64,000 bases of DNA, taken from assembly GCF_044762855.1 (NCBI RefSeq), contig NZ_JBIWFB010000001.1, positions 62,001-126,000 on the forward strand, read 5' to 3'. Below the pieces are notes generated by a model that was not told where the DNA came from, made no database searches, and saw only the letters and a program-made list of their open reading frames with translations. Shown here piece after piece: positions 1 through 9,572 of this stretch. A program made the translations under genes and the position numbers. Source of the stretch: Psychrobacillus sp044762855. Lineage in GTDB: Bacteria > Bacillota > Bacilli > Bacillales_A > Planococcaceae. How positions within the stretch are numbered: position 1 is the stretch's first letter; every line of letters starts with the position of its first letter.

Positions 1-60
1 CTCAGAGACTATGATTCTCCGACGCAACTGGCATTTACCAATATTGTAATAAAGGATTAA
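1..60 (+). CDS. possible 3' end of an upstream gene
   Basis: The first 19 codons are open in frame 1 and end at TAA (58-60), reading LRDYDSPTQLAFTNIVIKD. The coding-like sequence followed 90 bases later by a hairpin terminator is what the tail of an upstream gene would look like. The fragment is too short to assign to a family, and chance openness cannot be excluded. Confidence 0.3.
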   Translation, partial: LRDYDSPTQLAFTNIVIKD

Positions 61-149
61 ATTTTGGTTTTCATACTCGGATTTATCTGAGAGAATGCCA
101 AGAAATATAACTATAGGGATACATTTCTCTTTGTTTACAAAGAAAAGAT

Positions 150-197
150 GATCTTAGGTAGACTTTGATGTTCTATTTAAGATTGTCTTTTTTTATT
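150..197 (+). terminator. intrinsic terminator or leader attenuator
   Basis: Arms ATCTTA..TAG (151-161) and CTA..TAAGAT (173-183) pair and are followed by a T-rich run at 185-196. It lies only 40 bases before the transporter operon. It may end the upstream gene or act as an attenuator. I looked for a purine riboswitch in 61-150 and did not find its conserved core. Confidence 0.5.
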
Positions 198-236
198 TTG
201 TAGCACATACTACACATAAAAATGGAGGTTTTACAA

Positions 237-1286
237 ATGAAAAAGGTATTGAAAAGTATTTTAGTAATGTCTGCTTTATCGTTAGTTCTTGCAGCTTGTT
301 CTTCAAAGGAAGGTTCTAAAGAGAAAAAGGAAGCGGAACTTATTGTATCAACTTGGGGGTTTTCGGAGGATTTCTTCCGTGAAAACGTGTATGCACCATT
401 TGAAAAAGAGCATAATGTCAAAATCGTTCTCGACACAGGGAACAATGCAGATCGTTTGAATAAAGTTCGTCAAGGAAACTCGAATGTGGATGTCATTTTC
501 TTATCTGATTATTATGCACAGCAAGGTGTTACAGAGGATCTATTTGAAAAAATTGATAGTAGCAAAATTAAGAACTTAGATAAAATTTATGATGTGGCTA
601 AAGCGCCACTTGGTGAAGGCTTTGGACCAGCTTATACAATTGCACAATTCGGGATTGCTTATAATGCAGATGAAGTTAAACAACCGATTACTTCATGGAA
701 AGATCTTTGGAATAGTGAGTTAAAAAATAGTATTACAATTCCTAGCATAACGTCTACGACAGGACCTATGTTCTTGGACGCTGCTTCGAAGGTTAGTGGA
801 AATGAAGAATTTAATGAAGATCAAGCATTTTCCGAAATGAAGAAAGTTATGCCAAACGTTGTAAAAGAATACGGACAAACTTCTGAATTCGTAAATATGT
901 TCTCTCAAGGTGAAATTGTAGCAGGACCTATTATGGGAATGTACTTCGGAAGTTTACAAGAAGCAGTACCGAATGCAAAATTTGTTACACCGGCTGAAGG
1001 TGGATATGCGGTTATGAACACGGTGAATGTTGTGAAAGATAGTGATCAAAAAGAACTAGCACAAAGCTTCATCAACTTTATGCTGAGCAAAGAAATACAG
1101 GAAAAATCTGCGAAAGCGAAAATCGATTCTCCAGTAAATACAGAAGTTGTATTGACAGACGAGGAAGCTACAAATATGACATATGGAGAAGAGCTGGTTA
1201 ATAGCTTGATCACACTTGATATGAAATTTGTAAATGAGAAATCAAAAACTTGGATTGATCGCTGGAATAGAGAGCTTGTTCAGTAA
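237..1286 (+). CDS. ABC transporter substrate-binding lipoprotein, PotD-like
   Basis: Extracellular solute-binding lipoprotein of about 349 residues that would deliver ligand to the permeases encoded downstream. The N-terminus is a lipoprotein signal (hydrophobic stretch, then LAAC with the lipidated Cys at about residue 21), followed by a charged linker and a PotD-like fold (VSTWGFSEDF, YTIAQFGIAYN, tail WIDRWNRELVQ). ATG 237 is chosen over the in-frame ATG 222 because GGAGG (226-230) lies correctly spaced before 237 and the signal peptide begins there. First gene of a six-gene operon ending in adenine deaminase. The family is usually linked to polyamines or thiamine, but the neighbours (nucleoside hydrolase, adenine deaminase) suggest a purine or nucleoside ligand. 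The ligand is inference. Confidence 0.85.
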   Translation: MKKVLKSILVMSALSLVLAACSSKEGSKEKKEAELIVSTWGFSEDFFRENVYAPFEKEHNVKIVLDTGNNADRLNKVRQGNSNVDVIFLSDYYAQQGVTEDLFEKIDSSKIKNLDKIYDVAKAPLGEGFGPAYTIAQFGIAYNADEVKQPITSWKDLWNSELKNSITIPSITSTTGPMFLDAASKVSGNEEFNEDQAFSEMKKVMPNVVKEYGQTSEFVNMFSQGEIVAGPIMGMYFGSLQEAVPNAKFVTPAEGGYAVMNTVNVVKDSDQKELAQSFINFMLSKEIQEKSAKAKIDSPVNTEVVLTDEEATNMTYGEELVNSLITLDMKFVNEKSKTWIDRWNRELVQ

Positions 1287-1304
1287 GAAAAGGGGTGTTC
1301 GATT

Positions 1305-2234
1305 ATGAAACAAAAAATAATCCTTGATGTAGATACTGGAGTGGATGATGCAATTGGCATCATCCTTGCTGTAAAAAGTCGACAATTTGATGTGCTTGGC
1401 ATCACAACGGTAAATGGGAATGTGTCACTTGAAACGGCTACACGTAATACATGTAAAATTTTAGATTTGCTAGATGAAGAACACATTCCAGTAATTAAAG
1501 GGATGAACACTCCACTTGTTAGAGATACTTTTTTTGAGCATGCGGTACATGGAGAAGACGGATTAGGTGGGGCATTGAGGAATGTTGAACCTAAAAAAAT
1601 ACCAGATGAAGGGTTTGCACCCGATTTTATCATCCATTCAGTTTTAGGATTTCCCGGAGAAGTAACCCTGATTATGACGGGCCCATTAACGAACTTGGCG
1701 CTTGCTATTAAGAAATGTCCAGAAATGGTGAAGCATGTGAAAGAGGTTATTTTCATGGGTGGCGTAATCCAAGGACCCGGAAATGTTACACCTACAGCTG
1801 AATATAACACATACGTTGACCCGGAAGCAGCACGGATCGTATTAAAAGCTGGTTTTGAATCTATTACGCAAGTCGGACTGGATGTAACGAGGAAAGTGCT
1901 TTTGAAGGATGAACATATTGATGAACTTGAAAATACAGTGCTTGCTTCATATATAAAAGAAAGTACGGCTGATTATCGCAAAAGATACTTCGCGCGTAAT
2001 AACATATCTGGCTGTGCGATGCATGATCCGTTAGCAGTAGGAGTGGCGATACAAAAAAACTTAGTTATGACAGAAAGTTATTTTGTTGATGTTGAAACGA
2101 AAAGTGAGCTCTGCGATGGACAGTTAGTTTGTGATTTTCAGAATAGGCTACAACAGCCTGCCAATTTAAGCGTGTGCGTCGATGTGGATGAACAAGCATT
2201 CTTTGATTTGTTTATTCGTATCATTAATTCGTAA
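1305..2234 (+). CDS. inosine-uridine preferring nucleoside hydrolase family protein
   Basis: Hydrolyses the N-glycosidic bond of ribonucleosides to free base and ribose, in the cytoplasm. The N-terminal calcium-binding signature DVDTGVDDA (residues 8-16) is intact, as are the family motifs MTGPLTNLA, AEYNTYVDPEAA and, near the C-terminus, HDPLAV. At 309 residues it has the usual IunH/RihA length. ATG 1305 follows a purine-rich RBS (AAAAGGGG). It sits 18 bases after the binding-protein gene and 23 bases before the first permease, so it is embedded in the transport operon. This is why I read the operon as nucleoside uptake plus salvage. Base preference (purine or pyrimidine) cannot be told from sequence. 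Confidence 0.9.
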   Translation: MKQKIILDVDTGVDDAIGIILAVKSRQFDVLGITTVNGNVSLETATRNTCKILDLLDEEHIPVIKGMNTPLVRDTFFEHAVHGEDGLGGALRNVEPKKIPDEGFAPDFIIHSVLGFPGEVTLIMTGPLTNLALAIKKCPEMVKHVKEVIFMGGVIQGPGNVTPTAEYNTYVDPEAARIVLKAGFESITQVGLDVTRKVLLKDEHIDELENTVLASYIKESTADYRKRYFARNNISGCAMHDPLAVGVAIQKNLVMTESYFVDVETKSELCDGQLVCDFQNRLQQPANLSVCVDVDEQAFFDLFIRIINS

Positions 2235-2257
2235 AATCAACGACCAGGGGGTTTATT

Positions 2258-3079
2258 ATGTCAAAAAGGTATATATATTTACTCCTTTTACCAGGTGTTC
2301 TATTTTTAACGCTATTTATGCTCGTTCCCATATTTATGACAATGGGGACAACTTTTTTTAGAGAAGACGGATTTACGGTAGAAGGCTATTTGCAATTTTT
2401 CAAGGATCCTTATTTCATGGGAATCTTGTTTACAACGCTCCGTGTTAGTGTTATTACAACTATTATCAGTATTTTTCTTGGTTTTCCGGTAGCTTATTTT
2501 GTCTCTAAGATGGGCCCCCGAAAAAAAGCGTTTCTTCTTTTATTAACGATTTTCCCACTATTAACAAGTCCGGTTGTGCGTTCTTTTAGCTGGATGATTA
2601 TTATTGGTAAAAATGGCGTGCTGAATAATGTGTTAACTGGGATCGGTTTAATAGAAGAGCCACTTTCTATCTTGTACACACCGACGGCCATTATTATAGG
2701 GCTTGTCCATTTATTCCTTCCGCTCATCATTATTACACTTGTTGGGGTAATGGAAAATATCGAACCTGATTTGTTAACAGCTGCGGAAAGCCTAGGTGCT
2801 TCTAAAATAGGTGTATTTGCAAAAGTGGTCGTGCCTCTTTGCGTACCGGGACTTGTCATCGGAAGTATTCTTGTATTCGTCGGAAGCTTTACTGCTTATA
2901 CAACTCCAGCTCTTCTAGGAGGCAAGCAGCGTGTAATTTCGACTTTTCTATACCAAAACGCTATCACGTTGAATGACTGGCAAGTGGCGTCTATTGTCGC
3001 AGTCATCATGATTGTAGTGACAGTTTTAGTTATTTCACTCATGAATGTACTAGCAAAAAAATTAAATCCGAGGGGGTAG
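2258..3079 (+). CDS. ABC transporter permease, PotB-like
   Basis: Inner-membrane permease of 273 residues with about six hydrophobic segments, typical of the BPD_transp_1 family. The cytoplasmic EAA loop that docks on the ATPase is visible as AAESLGASKIGVFAKVVVPL. Start ATG 2258 has the RBS CAGGGGG upstream. It is followed seven bases later by a second, PotC-like permease, giving the usual heterodimeric PotB/PotC arrangement. The transported compound is unknown; operon context favours a purine or nucleoside. Confidence 0.9.
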   Translation: MSKRYIYLLLLPGVLFLTLFMLVPIFMTMGTTFFREDGFTVEGYLQFFKDPYFMGILFTTLRVSVITTIISIFLGFPVAYFVSKMGPRKKAFLLLLTIFPLLTSPVVRSFSWMIIIGKNGVLNNVLTGIGLIEEPLSILYTPTAIIIGLVHLFLPLIIITLVGVMENIEPDLLTAAESLGASKIGVFAKVVVPLCVPGLVIGSILVFVGSFTAYTTPALLGGKQRVISTFLYQNAITLNDWQVASIVAVIMIVVTVLVISLMNVLAKKLNPRG

Positions 3080-3085
3080 AAGTGT

Positions 3086-3874
3086 ATGCAGGAGAAAAGT
3101 AGAGGATTGGCCCTGTTTACATTCCTAGTATTTTTGTTTTTATTGGGGCCCTTGCTTATCATATCAATCACATCATTTGAAGGCGGCAATATATTAAAGT
3201 TTCCACCAGAAGAATTTTCATTTAGATGGTACGAAAATATCTTTAAAGTAAAAATGTTCTTTATAACATTTAAGACTTCTATTTTCGTATCACTTGCGGG
3301 TAATTTACTTGCACTTGTACTTGGAATACCAGCAGCCTATGCGCTAAGTAGATACGATTTTAGAGGGAAAAATGTGTTGAATTTAATATTCGTTTCGCCG
3401 ATTTTAATTCCAGGAATTGTTCTCGGTTTTGCCTTATTACGTTATGTTGTAGTTGCTTACGAGTTTTCAATTTACACAAGTCTATTCATTGGTCATACAA
3501 TTATTATGATTCCATTTGTTGTTCGAGTTATATCATCGAGTTTATCGAACTTTGACTTCTCGATCGAGGAAGCGGCCCAAAGCCTTGGATTAAGTAAGAT
3601 AGGGGCATTTTTTAAGGTCGTTCTCCCAAATATTAAATCAGGAATTATAGCGGCTGTCATGATCGCATTTCTAGAGTCTTTTAATAATGTTGATATTTCC
3701 GTCTTTATGACAGGACCTGGGGTAAGTACGCTACCGATCCAAATGCTTACATATGTTGAAAATTATTTTGATCCGACGATTGCAGCAATTTCCGTTTTAC
3801 TCATGATTATTACAGCAATTTTCATGTTTGCGGTTGAACGGTTGATGGGTCTGTCTTACTTCACAAAACGATAA
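3086..3874 (+). CDS. ABC transporter permease, PotC-like
   Basis: Second permease half of the transporter, 262 residues, with about six membrane helices and the EAA-loop motif EEAAQSLGLSKIGAFFKVVLP shortened here to its core around residues 165-185. Start ATG 3086 is preceded by GAGGGGG that overlaps the end of the PotB-like gene, so translation of the two is probably coupled. The next gene, the ATPase, starts 13 bases further on behind AAAGGAGG. Family assignment is secure; substrate is inferred only from the salvage enzymes in the operon. Confidence 0.9.
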   Translation: MQEKSRGLALFTFLVFLFLLGPLLIISITSFEGGNILKFPPEEFSFRWYENIFKVKMFFITFKTSIFVSLAGNLLALVLGIPAAYALSRYDFRGKNVLNLIFVSPILIPGIVLGFALLRYVVVAYEFSIYTSLFIGHTIIMIPFVVRVISSSLSNFDFSIEEAAQSLGLSKIGAFFKVVLPNIKSGIIAAVMIAFLESFNNVDISVFMTGPGVSTLPIQMLTYVENYFDPTIAAISVLLMIITAIFMFAVERLMGLSYFTKR

Positions 3875-3890
3875 AGGAGGGCGATGAGTG

Positions 3891-4955
3891 ATGTCTTTAT
3901 TCACTTTAGAAAATATAGCAGTTTCTTATAATAAACAGCATGTATTAAAAGATTTTAATTTGGAAATTGAAAAAGGAAAGCTAGTTTCTCTTCTTGGGCC
4001 AAGTGGCTGTGGGAAAACAACGACACTTCGCTTAATTGCTGGTTTTTTGCACTCAGATGAAGGGAAGTTTTTATTCCAAGAGAAAGATTATACAAAAGTG
4101 CCGGTAAACAAACGAAATTTCGGCTTCGTATTTCAAAACTATGCTTTGTTTCCGCATTTAACGATATTCGATAATGTTGCTTTCGGGCTTAAATTGAGAA
4201 AAGTAGGGAAAGTGGAAATTGAAAAGCGCGTTATGAATGTACTTGATATCGTAAATCTTCAAGGTTTTGAGAAAAGGTACCCTAAAGAGCTATCAGGTGG
4301 TCAAAAGCAGCGTGTAGCAATTGCGCGTGCACTTGTAATTGAACCAGATCTACTATTATTTGACGAGCCGCTAAGTAACTTGGATGCAAATTTAAGAGAA
4401 AGTATGCGAGTGGAAATCCGTCGTATTCAACAAGAACTAGGAATTACTACTGTGTATGTATCACATGACCAGGAAGAATGTTTTTCTATTTCCGATCAGG
4501 TTGCCATCATGAATAAAGGTGTTATCGAACAACTAAGTGATCCAGCTACAATTTACAAGTATCCATCAACAAAATTCGTTGCCGATTTTATAGGTTTCAA
4601 AAACTTCATCGATTTTGACATAGTAGCAGAACGAGAAGGTCAAATAGAGCTTAAAAAGGGCGACTATACCTTTGTTATCCAAAAGGATGGGAAAATGAAA
4701 AACACATCCGGGAAAACGGGCGCAATACGACCAGATAACTTGAAAATTCGTGCGAAAAATCCTACAGATTCATTACCTCCAAATGGTCTTTTTGGTCAAG
4801 TTAACGTGACGACTTTCCTTGGTAGAAGTTATCAATATGTTGTTGAAACAGCTATCGGTAACTTTGTTGTCAATCAGGAAATGGCTCAGCCATTAAGTAT
4901 GGGCCAGGAAGTGATACTGGAATTCCCTAAAGAAGAAATGGTGTTAGTCGACTAA
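3891..4955 (+). CDS. ABC transporter ATP-binding protein, PotA-like
   Basis: Cytoplasmic ATPase that powers the two permeases. All nucleotide-binding motifs are present: Walker A GPSGCGKTT (about residues 36-44), Q-loop in FVFQNYALFPH, signature LSGGQKQRVA, Walker B LLLFDEPLSNLD and the switch histidine in YVSHDQEE. The C-terminal 110 residues form a TOBE-like domain, as in PotA. An in-frame GTG at 3888 immediately precedes ATG 3891; both are in range of the strong RBS AAAGGAGG (3873-3880), and I prefer ATG. Followed 16 bases later by adenine deaminase. Confidence 0.92.
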   Translation: MSLFTLENIAVSYNKQHVLKDFNLEIEKGKLVSLLGPSGCGKTTTLRLIAGFLHSDEGKFLFQEKDYTKVPVNKRNFGFVFQNYALFPHLTIFDNVAFGLKLRKVGKVEIEKRVMNVLDIVNLQGFEKRYPKELSGGQKQRVAIARALVIEPDLLLFDEPLSNLDANLRESMRVEIRRIQQELGITTVYVSHDQEECFSISDQVAIMNKGVIEQLSDPATIYKYPSTKFVADFIGFKNFIDFDIVAEREGQIELKKGDYTFVIQKDGKMKNTSGKTGAIRPDNLKIRAKNPTDSLPPNGLFGQVNVTTFLGRSYQYVVETAIGNFVVNQEMAQPLSMGQEVILEFPKEEMVLVD

Positions 4956-4971
4956 GTGAGGAGATGTTTGC

Positions 4972-6684
4972 GTGAAAATTGATTTACTTATTACAGATGT
5001 ACACGTGTATAACAGCGCATTTAAAAAGTTTATTAAAGGCAATGTAGCTATTATAGATAAGAAGTTTTTATATATTGGCGAGCGAGCGCTTGAGACATTC
5101 GAAGCTGCACAAATAGTTGAAGGGAAAGGGAAATATATGATTCCTGGACTCATTGACATTCATTTGCATATTGAGAGTACGATGGTGACACCTTCTACTT
5201 TTTCTCATGGACTGATTAAGAATGGTGTAACGACAATTGTTCCAGAACCTCACGAGATGGCAAATGTATTTGGTTTACTAGGTGTTCAGGAAATGATTAA
5301 GGCTAGTAAAGATTGTGTTGCAGATATGTTATATGCAATTCCGAGCTCTGTTCCTGCAACTTCTATGGAAACAACAGGTGGTTCTATTGAAATAGAAGAT
5401 ATGGATGAGCTACTGCAGACGGAGAACATTGCATGTCTCGGTGAAATCATGAACTTTTATGATGTCATTTCGAAGCCTGAAAGTAAAACAAACCTTATAC
5501 TTACTCACATTCGCAAGCAATATCCAGATCTTATTATCGAAGGCCATGTACCGAAATTACTTGACCTTGAATTGCAGAGAATTATATTTGCTGGTGTAAA
5601 TTCTGATCATACGCACCAAACTGTTGAAGGGATGGAGCAGAGAATTGCGGCTGGCATGTTCGTTGAAATTCAAGAAAAATCGATGACTCGTGAGGTGGTT
5701 GACTACTTGATAAAAATGCAAGTAGATGAGCATTTCTGCTTTATTACCGATGATATTATGACCGATGATTTCCGGACTAGAGGTCAGTTGAATAATATCC
5801 TTAAAAAGGCTATTAGCATGGGGATGCCTCCTGAGAAAGCAATTTACGCATGTACATACACACCTGCAAAAAGGATGAAATTAAATGATCGTGGCTCCAT
5901 TGCGCCAGGAAAAATTGCAGACTTCCTCCTTGTGTCTGATGTAGAGAGCTTAACAATTGATTGTGTTTATAAAAACGGTAAGCTTGTTTTTGATGCTGCT
6001 CAGAAATATGAACAGCAAGTGAAAGGTCGCCAATTTCCTTCTTCTTTCTATGAAAGTGTAAAGCTAAAGCAGTTAGAAGCGTCCGACTTTGATGTGGAGG
6101 TAAGAGTGGAAGATGGTCTACATAAATTCAGAGTGATGAAGGTTCAGAATGGATCGACGTTTACGGAAGAGCTTCACGAGGAGCTAGACGTTCGAAGTGA
6201 ATTGCTTCTTTGGGAAGAAAGTTCTCATGCTATGATTGCTACTTTCGAGCGGTATGGAAAGAACGGCAATCGCTCACATGGTCTCATTACAGGGGATGTA
6301 TTAAAAAAAGGTGCAGTCGCTACGACTTATTCGCATGATAACCACAATCTTCTCGTTGTCGGTCGAAATAAGACGGATATGCTCATTGCTGCTAATGAAG
6401 TTATCAGAGGTCAAGGTGGGATGTGTTGTGTCCTAGATGGCGAAGTTCTTTCATCGGTACCGCTTCCTGTAGGAGGTATCTTATCCGAAGCACCGCTTGA
6501 AGTAATTGCAGATGAAGTGGAACACTTTACAAAAAATCTTAAATCTTTAGGTTACGATCATTACAACGTTATCATGTCGTTAAGCACGCTATCGCTTCCA
6601 GTTAGCCCAGCATTGAAGATTACAGATCAAGGATTAATCCAAGTGAATGAGGGAAAGATAGTGCCATTTATGGTCGAAGAATAA
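4972..6684 (+). CDS. ade: adenine deaminase
   Basis: Converts adenine to hypoxanthine and ammonia, feeding purine salvage or nitrogen supply. The 570-residue length and two-part structure match bacterial Ade: an amidohydrolase domain with the metal-binding HxH (His64 and His66 in GLIDIHLHIEST) and a C-terminal Ade-specific domain (GQGGMCCVLDG, LPVGGILSEAP). The start is GTG 4972 behind GTGAGGAG. It is the last gene of the operon and is followed by a hairpin terminator. Together with the nucleoside hydrolase it makes a logical chain: import, cleave the nucleoside, deaminate adenine. Confidence 0.93.
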   Translation: MKIDLLITDVHVYNSAFKKFIKGNVAIIDKKFLYIGERALETFEAAQIVEGKGKYMIPGLIDIHLHIESTMVTPSTFSHGLIKNGVTTIVPEPHEMANVFGLLGVQEMIKASKDCVADMLYAIPSSVPATSMETTGGSIEIEDMDELLQTENIACLGEIMNFYDVISKPESKTNLILTHIRKQYPDLIIEGHVPKLLDLELQRIIFAGVNSDHTHQTVEGMEQRIAAGMFVEIQEKSMTREVVDYLIKMQVDEHFCFITDDIMTDDFRTRGQLNNILKKAISMGMPPEKAIYACTYTPAKRMKLNDRGSIAPGKIADFLLVSDVESLTIDCVYKNGKLVFDAAQKYEQQVKGRQFPSSFYESVKLKQLEASDFDVEVRVEDGLHKFRVMKVQNGSTFTEELHEELDVRSELLLWEESSHAMIATFERYGKNGNRSHGLITGDVLKKGAVATTYSHDNHNLLVVGRNKTDMLIAANEVIRGQGGMCCVLDGEVLSSVPLPVGGILSEAPLEVIADEVEHFTKNLKSLGYDHYNVIMSLSTLSLPVSPALKITDQGLIQVNEGKIVPFMVEE

Positions 6685-6700
6685 TAGCCGAACAGAACAT

Positions 6701-6738
6701 AGCCGATTCAGCATTTATTGTTGAATCGGCCATTTTAT
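6701..6738 (+). terminator. terminator after adenine deaminase
   Basis: Nine-base arms GCCGATTCA (6702-6710) and TGAATCGGC (6722-6730) are followed by CATTTTAT. It lies between the convergent ade and hutH genes and could serve both, although the T-run is short on either side. Confidence 0.7.
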
Positions 6739-6755
6739 ATGAAGCAATTCCGTAT

Positions 6756-8270
6756 TTATGATAAAACCTGCTTCCCTTTCTTGTTTACAGTTTCTTCCTT
6801 CAAATAAATATTCAATTTTTCCACATCCACGCTAAAGATGCGGTCTTCCGTGATAGAAGGAATAAATGCACGCATACTGTGCCATTTTTCCAAAAGGGTA
6901 GGGGACATAAGGTCTATCCCTCGATATTCCACTCCTTGCATGGCACAAAAAACTTCGATCGCAAGCACCCTGCGTGCATTTTGAATAATTAGAGAGGCGT
7001 GTCTTGCGCCAATTGTCCCCATGCTGACGTGATCTTCTTGGTTTGCAGAAGAAGGAATGGAGTCAACGGAGGCGGGGTGGGCAAGTGTTTTATTTTCCGA
7101 CACTAAGCTAGCTGCGGCATACTGTAAAATCATAGCACCAGATTGAAGGCCAGGTTGCGGACTTAAAAAAGGCGGAAGTCCTTCATTTAATTGAGGATTC
7201 ACCAGTCTTTCGATTCTTCTCTCAGAAACGTTGGCAAGCTCTGCGATGCCGATTTTTAAGAAATCCATAGCAAAGGCGATCGGTTGTCCGTGGAAGTTTC
7301 CACCTGAAATAACGAGTTCTCCATTTTCTACTATTAAGGGATTATCGGTTGCAGCGTTCATTTCAATTTCTAGTTTTTCTTTCACATAGTCTAATACTTG
7401 CCAACTAGCACCATGTATTTGAGGGATACAGCGTAAAGAATAAGCATCCTGTACGCGTTTTTCACCTTGCTTAGTTACAAGTTTGCTTCCTTCAAGCCAT
7501 TTGAGTACACGGAGTGCTACCTCTACCTGCTGTGGGTAACCTCGAGCTTCATGAACTGCAGGATGGAAAGCGTCAGTAATCCCATGCAGCGCCTCCATTG
7601 TCATGGCGGCAATCCATTCGCTTTGATAGGCAAGTGTTGCCGATTCTAACCAGTTAATAACTCCTTGGGCTGTCATCGCTTGTGTTCCATTAATAAGGGC
7701 AAGACCTTCTTTTGCTTCCAGAATAATTGGTTGTAAGTGATGTTTTTTCCATATTTCACGGGATGGAATATGTTTTTCCTCTTGCCAGACGAAGCCCTCG
7801 CCGATAAGAACTAAAGCTAAATGGGCGAGGGGTGCTAAATCACCTGAAGCCCCTAAAGATCCTTGCTCGGGTATGACTGGGTGGATTCGATTATTTACCA
7901 TATATGCAAGCCGCTCGAGAACTTCTAAGCGAATACCAGAAAAACCTTTCAACAAGGCATTCAGTCGTAATACAATCATTGCACGTGATACTATTTCATC
8001 AAATGGCTCACCAACACCACAGGCATGTGAGCGAATAAGATACAGTTGTAATGCACGAGTGTCTGCTTCTTCAATACTAACATCACTAAATTTCCCGAAA
8101 CCTGTATTAATACCATAAACGGTGCGCTGATCTTTTACTATTTTCTCTACTGCTTTTCTACTGTTGACGACCTTTTCAATCGCATGTTCATCGAGACAAA
8201 CTTGTTCGTTCTGATATATAATGGCCCGCATATTCTCGAGCGTCAGTCCATTGCCTGTTAAATTAATCAA
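6756..8270 (-). CDS. hutH: histidine ammonia-lyase
   Basis: First step of histidine degradation, histidine to urocanate plus ammonia. The MIO cofactor tripeptide Ala-Ser-Gly lies in GSLGASGDLAPLAH at residues 141-143, as expected for a 504-residue HutH. The start is TTG 8270. There is only a weak RBS, but the resulting N-terminus (INLTGNGLT) aligns in length with known HutH proteins. It is the last gene of hutU-hutI-hutH. This order differs from B. subtilis, where hutP-hutH lead the operon. Confidence 0.95.
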   Translation of the reverse strand: MINLTGNGLTLENMRAIIYQNEQVCLDEHAIEKVVNSRKAVEKIVKDQRTVYGINTGFGKFSDVSIEEADTRALQLYLIRSHACGVGEPFDEIVSRAMIVLRLNALLKGFSGIRLEVLERLAYMVNNRIHPVIPEQGSLGASGDLAPLAHLALVLIGEGFVWQEEKHIPSREIWKKHHLQPIILEAKEGLALINGTQAMTAQGVINWLESATLAYQSEWIAAMTMEALHGITDAFHPAVHEARGYPQQVEVALRVLKWLEGSKLVTKQGEKRVQDAYSLRCIPQIHGASWQVLDYVKEKLEIEMNAATDNPLIVENGELVISGGNFHGQPIAFAMDFLKIGIAELANVSERRIERLVNPQLNEGLPPFLSPQPGLQSGAMILQYAAASLVSENKTLAHPASVDSIPSSANQEDHVSMGTIGARHASLIIQNARRVLAIEVFCAMQGVEYRGIDLMSPTLLEKWHSMRAFIPSITEDRIFSVDVEKLNIYLKEETVNKKGKQVLS

Positions 8271-8305
8271 TTCTCTTCACGTTCTTTCTTTATAAAATTT
8301 CCGCA

Positions 8306-9565
8306 TTATCCAACGACTTTTACTCCTTTTTTCCACACTGTTTTTACGTGATTCACCCCAAATAAATATTGCAGCTGTTGATAACTTTGGACATTCCAAA
8401 GAACGACATCTGCTTGCTTTCCGACTTCTAAAGAACCTACCTTATCTTCCATTTGAATGGCACATGCGGCATTATAAGTAGCAGCGCATAAGCTTTCAGC
8501 AGGTGTGAGTCGCATGGAAATACAAGCTAAATTCATTACTAGTGGCATAGAGGTCGTAGGTGAGGAACCTGGATTGCAGTCCGTAGAAATGGCAACAGGC
8601 ACTCCTGCATCAATCATTACTCTTCCTTTTGCAGCTGTTTCTCTTAAGTACAATGCCGTAGCTGGTAGTAAGCAAGCGATAACCCCTTGTTCTGCCATCG
8701 CCTGAATACCAGTACTGGAAGCTTTTAATAAATGCTCTGCAGAAATCGCCCCAACTCTTGCTGCCAGCTCTGCACCTTCATATGGTTCAATTTCATCCGC
8801 ATGGATTTTCGGAGTTAGCCCTAAAGATTTACCTGCTTCTAAAATACGTTCGGACTGTTCAGGTGTAAACACGCCAACCTCACAAAAAACATCATTGAAT
8901 TTTGCTAGCTTTTCTTTTGCAACTACCGGCAACATCTCATTTATAATAAGATCTACATATTCCTCTTCCCGTCCTTTATATTCGGTAGGGACGGCATGTG
9001 CTCCCATAAAGGTCGGGACAATATCAACTGGATGTTCTTCTTGCAATCGTTTCATGACCCGCAGTTGTTTTAATTCTGTTTCTAAATCTAGACCATAGCC
9101 ACTTTTTCCTTCAATAGTAGTAACTCCGTGTGCTAAAAATGAGTCTAGTCTTTTAGATGTTTGGTCAACAAGTGCATCTTCTGTTGCCTCACGAGTCATT
9201 TTGGTTGTCGCATGAATTCCACCACCAGCATTCATAATTTGCATATACGTAGCACCTTCTAAACGCATTTCGAATTCTCGTTCACGGCTTCCACCAAATG
9301 CTACATGCGTATGTGGATCTACGAGACCTGGTGTGAGGAGATGCCCAGTTGCATCAATTATTTCTGCCTCTATCTCACGCTCTTTATACAAAGTTTCCAA
9401 TTGTTCCGTCGTTCCAACTGCTTGAATAATCCCGTTTTCGAGCCAAATGCTTCCGTTTTCAATAATCGATAATTCGTTCATTGCGTCTTTTATGCGGGGG
9501 CCAGGTACTTTGTTCGCTAATGTAACAAGTTGCGATGCATGTTTAATCCAAACAGCTTTTATCAT
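8306..9565 (-). CDS. hutI: imidazolonepropionase
   Basis: Third step of histidine degradation: opens the imidazolone ring to N-formimino-L-glutamate. It is an amidohydrolase-superfamily protein of 419 residues with the metal-binding HxH at His85/His87 (VDPHTHVAFGG), a second histidine region HADEIEPYEGAELA, and STDCNPGSSPT near the C-terminal metal aspartate. Start ATG 9565 lies just 7 bases after the stop of hutU, and hutH follows after 35 bases, so the three are co-transcribed. Confidence 0.95.
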   Translation of the reverse strand: MIKAVWIKHASQLVTLANKVPGPRIKDAMNELSIIENGSIWLENGIIQAVGTTEQLETLYKEREIEAEIIDATGHLLTPGLVDPHTHVAFGGSREREFEMRLEGATYMQIMNAGGGIHATTKMTREATEDALVDQTSKRLDSFLAHGVTTIEGKSGYGLDLETELKQLRVMKRLQEEHPVDIVPTFMGAHAVPTEYKGREEEYVDLIINEMLPVVAKEKLAKFNDVFCEVGVFTPEQSERILEAGKSLGLTPKIHADEIEPYEGAELAARVGAISAEHLLKASSTGIQAMAEQGVIACLLPATALYLRETAAKGRVMIDAGVPVAISTDCNPGSSPTTSMPLVMNLACISMRLTPAESLCAATYNAACAIQMEDKVGSLEVGKQADVVLWNVQSYQQLQYLFGVNHVKTVWKKGVKVVG

Positions 9566-9572
9566 TGCTTCT

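Noticed and set aside
61..236. Purine riboswitch before the purine-type operon
   Set aside because: The leader has hairpins and a terminator, but not the conserved purine-aptamer junction sequences, so only a terminator/attenuator is listed.
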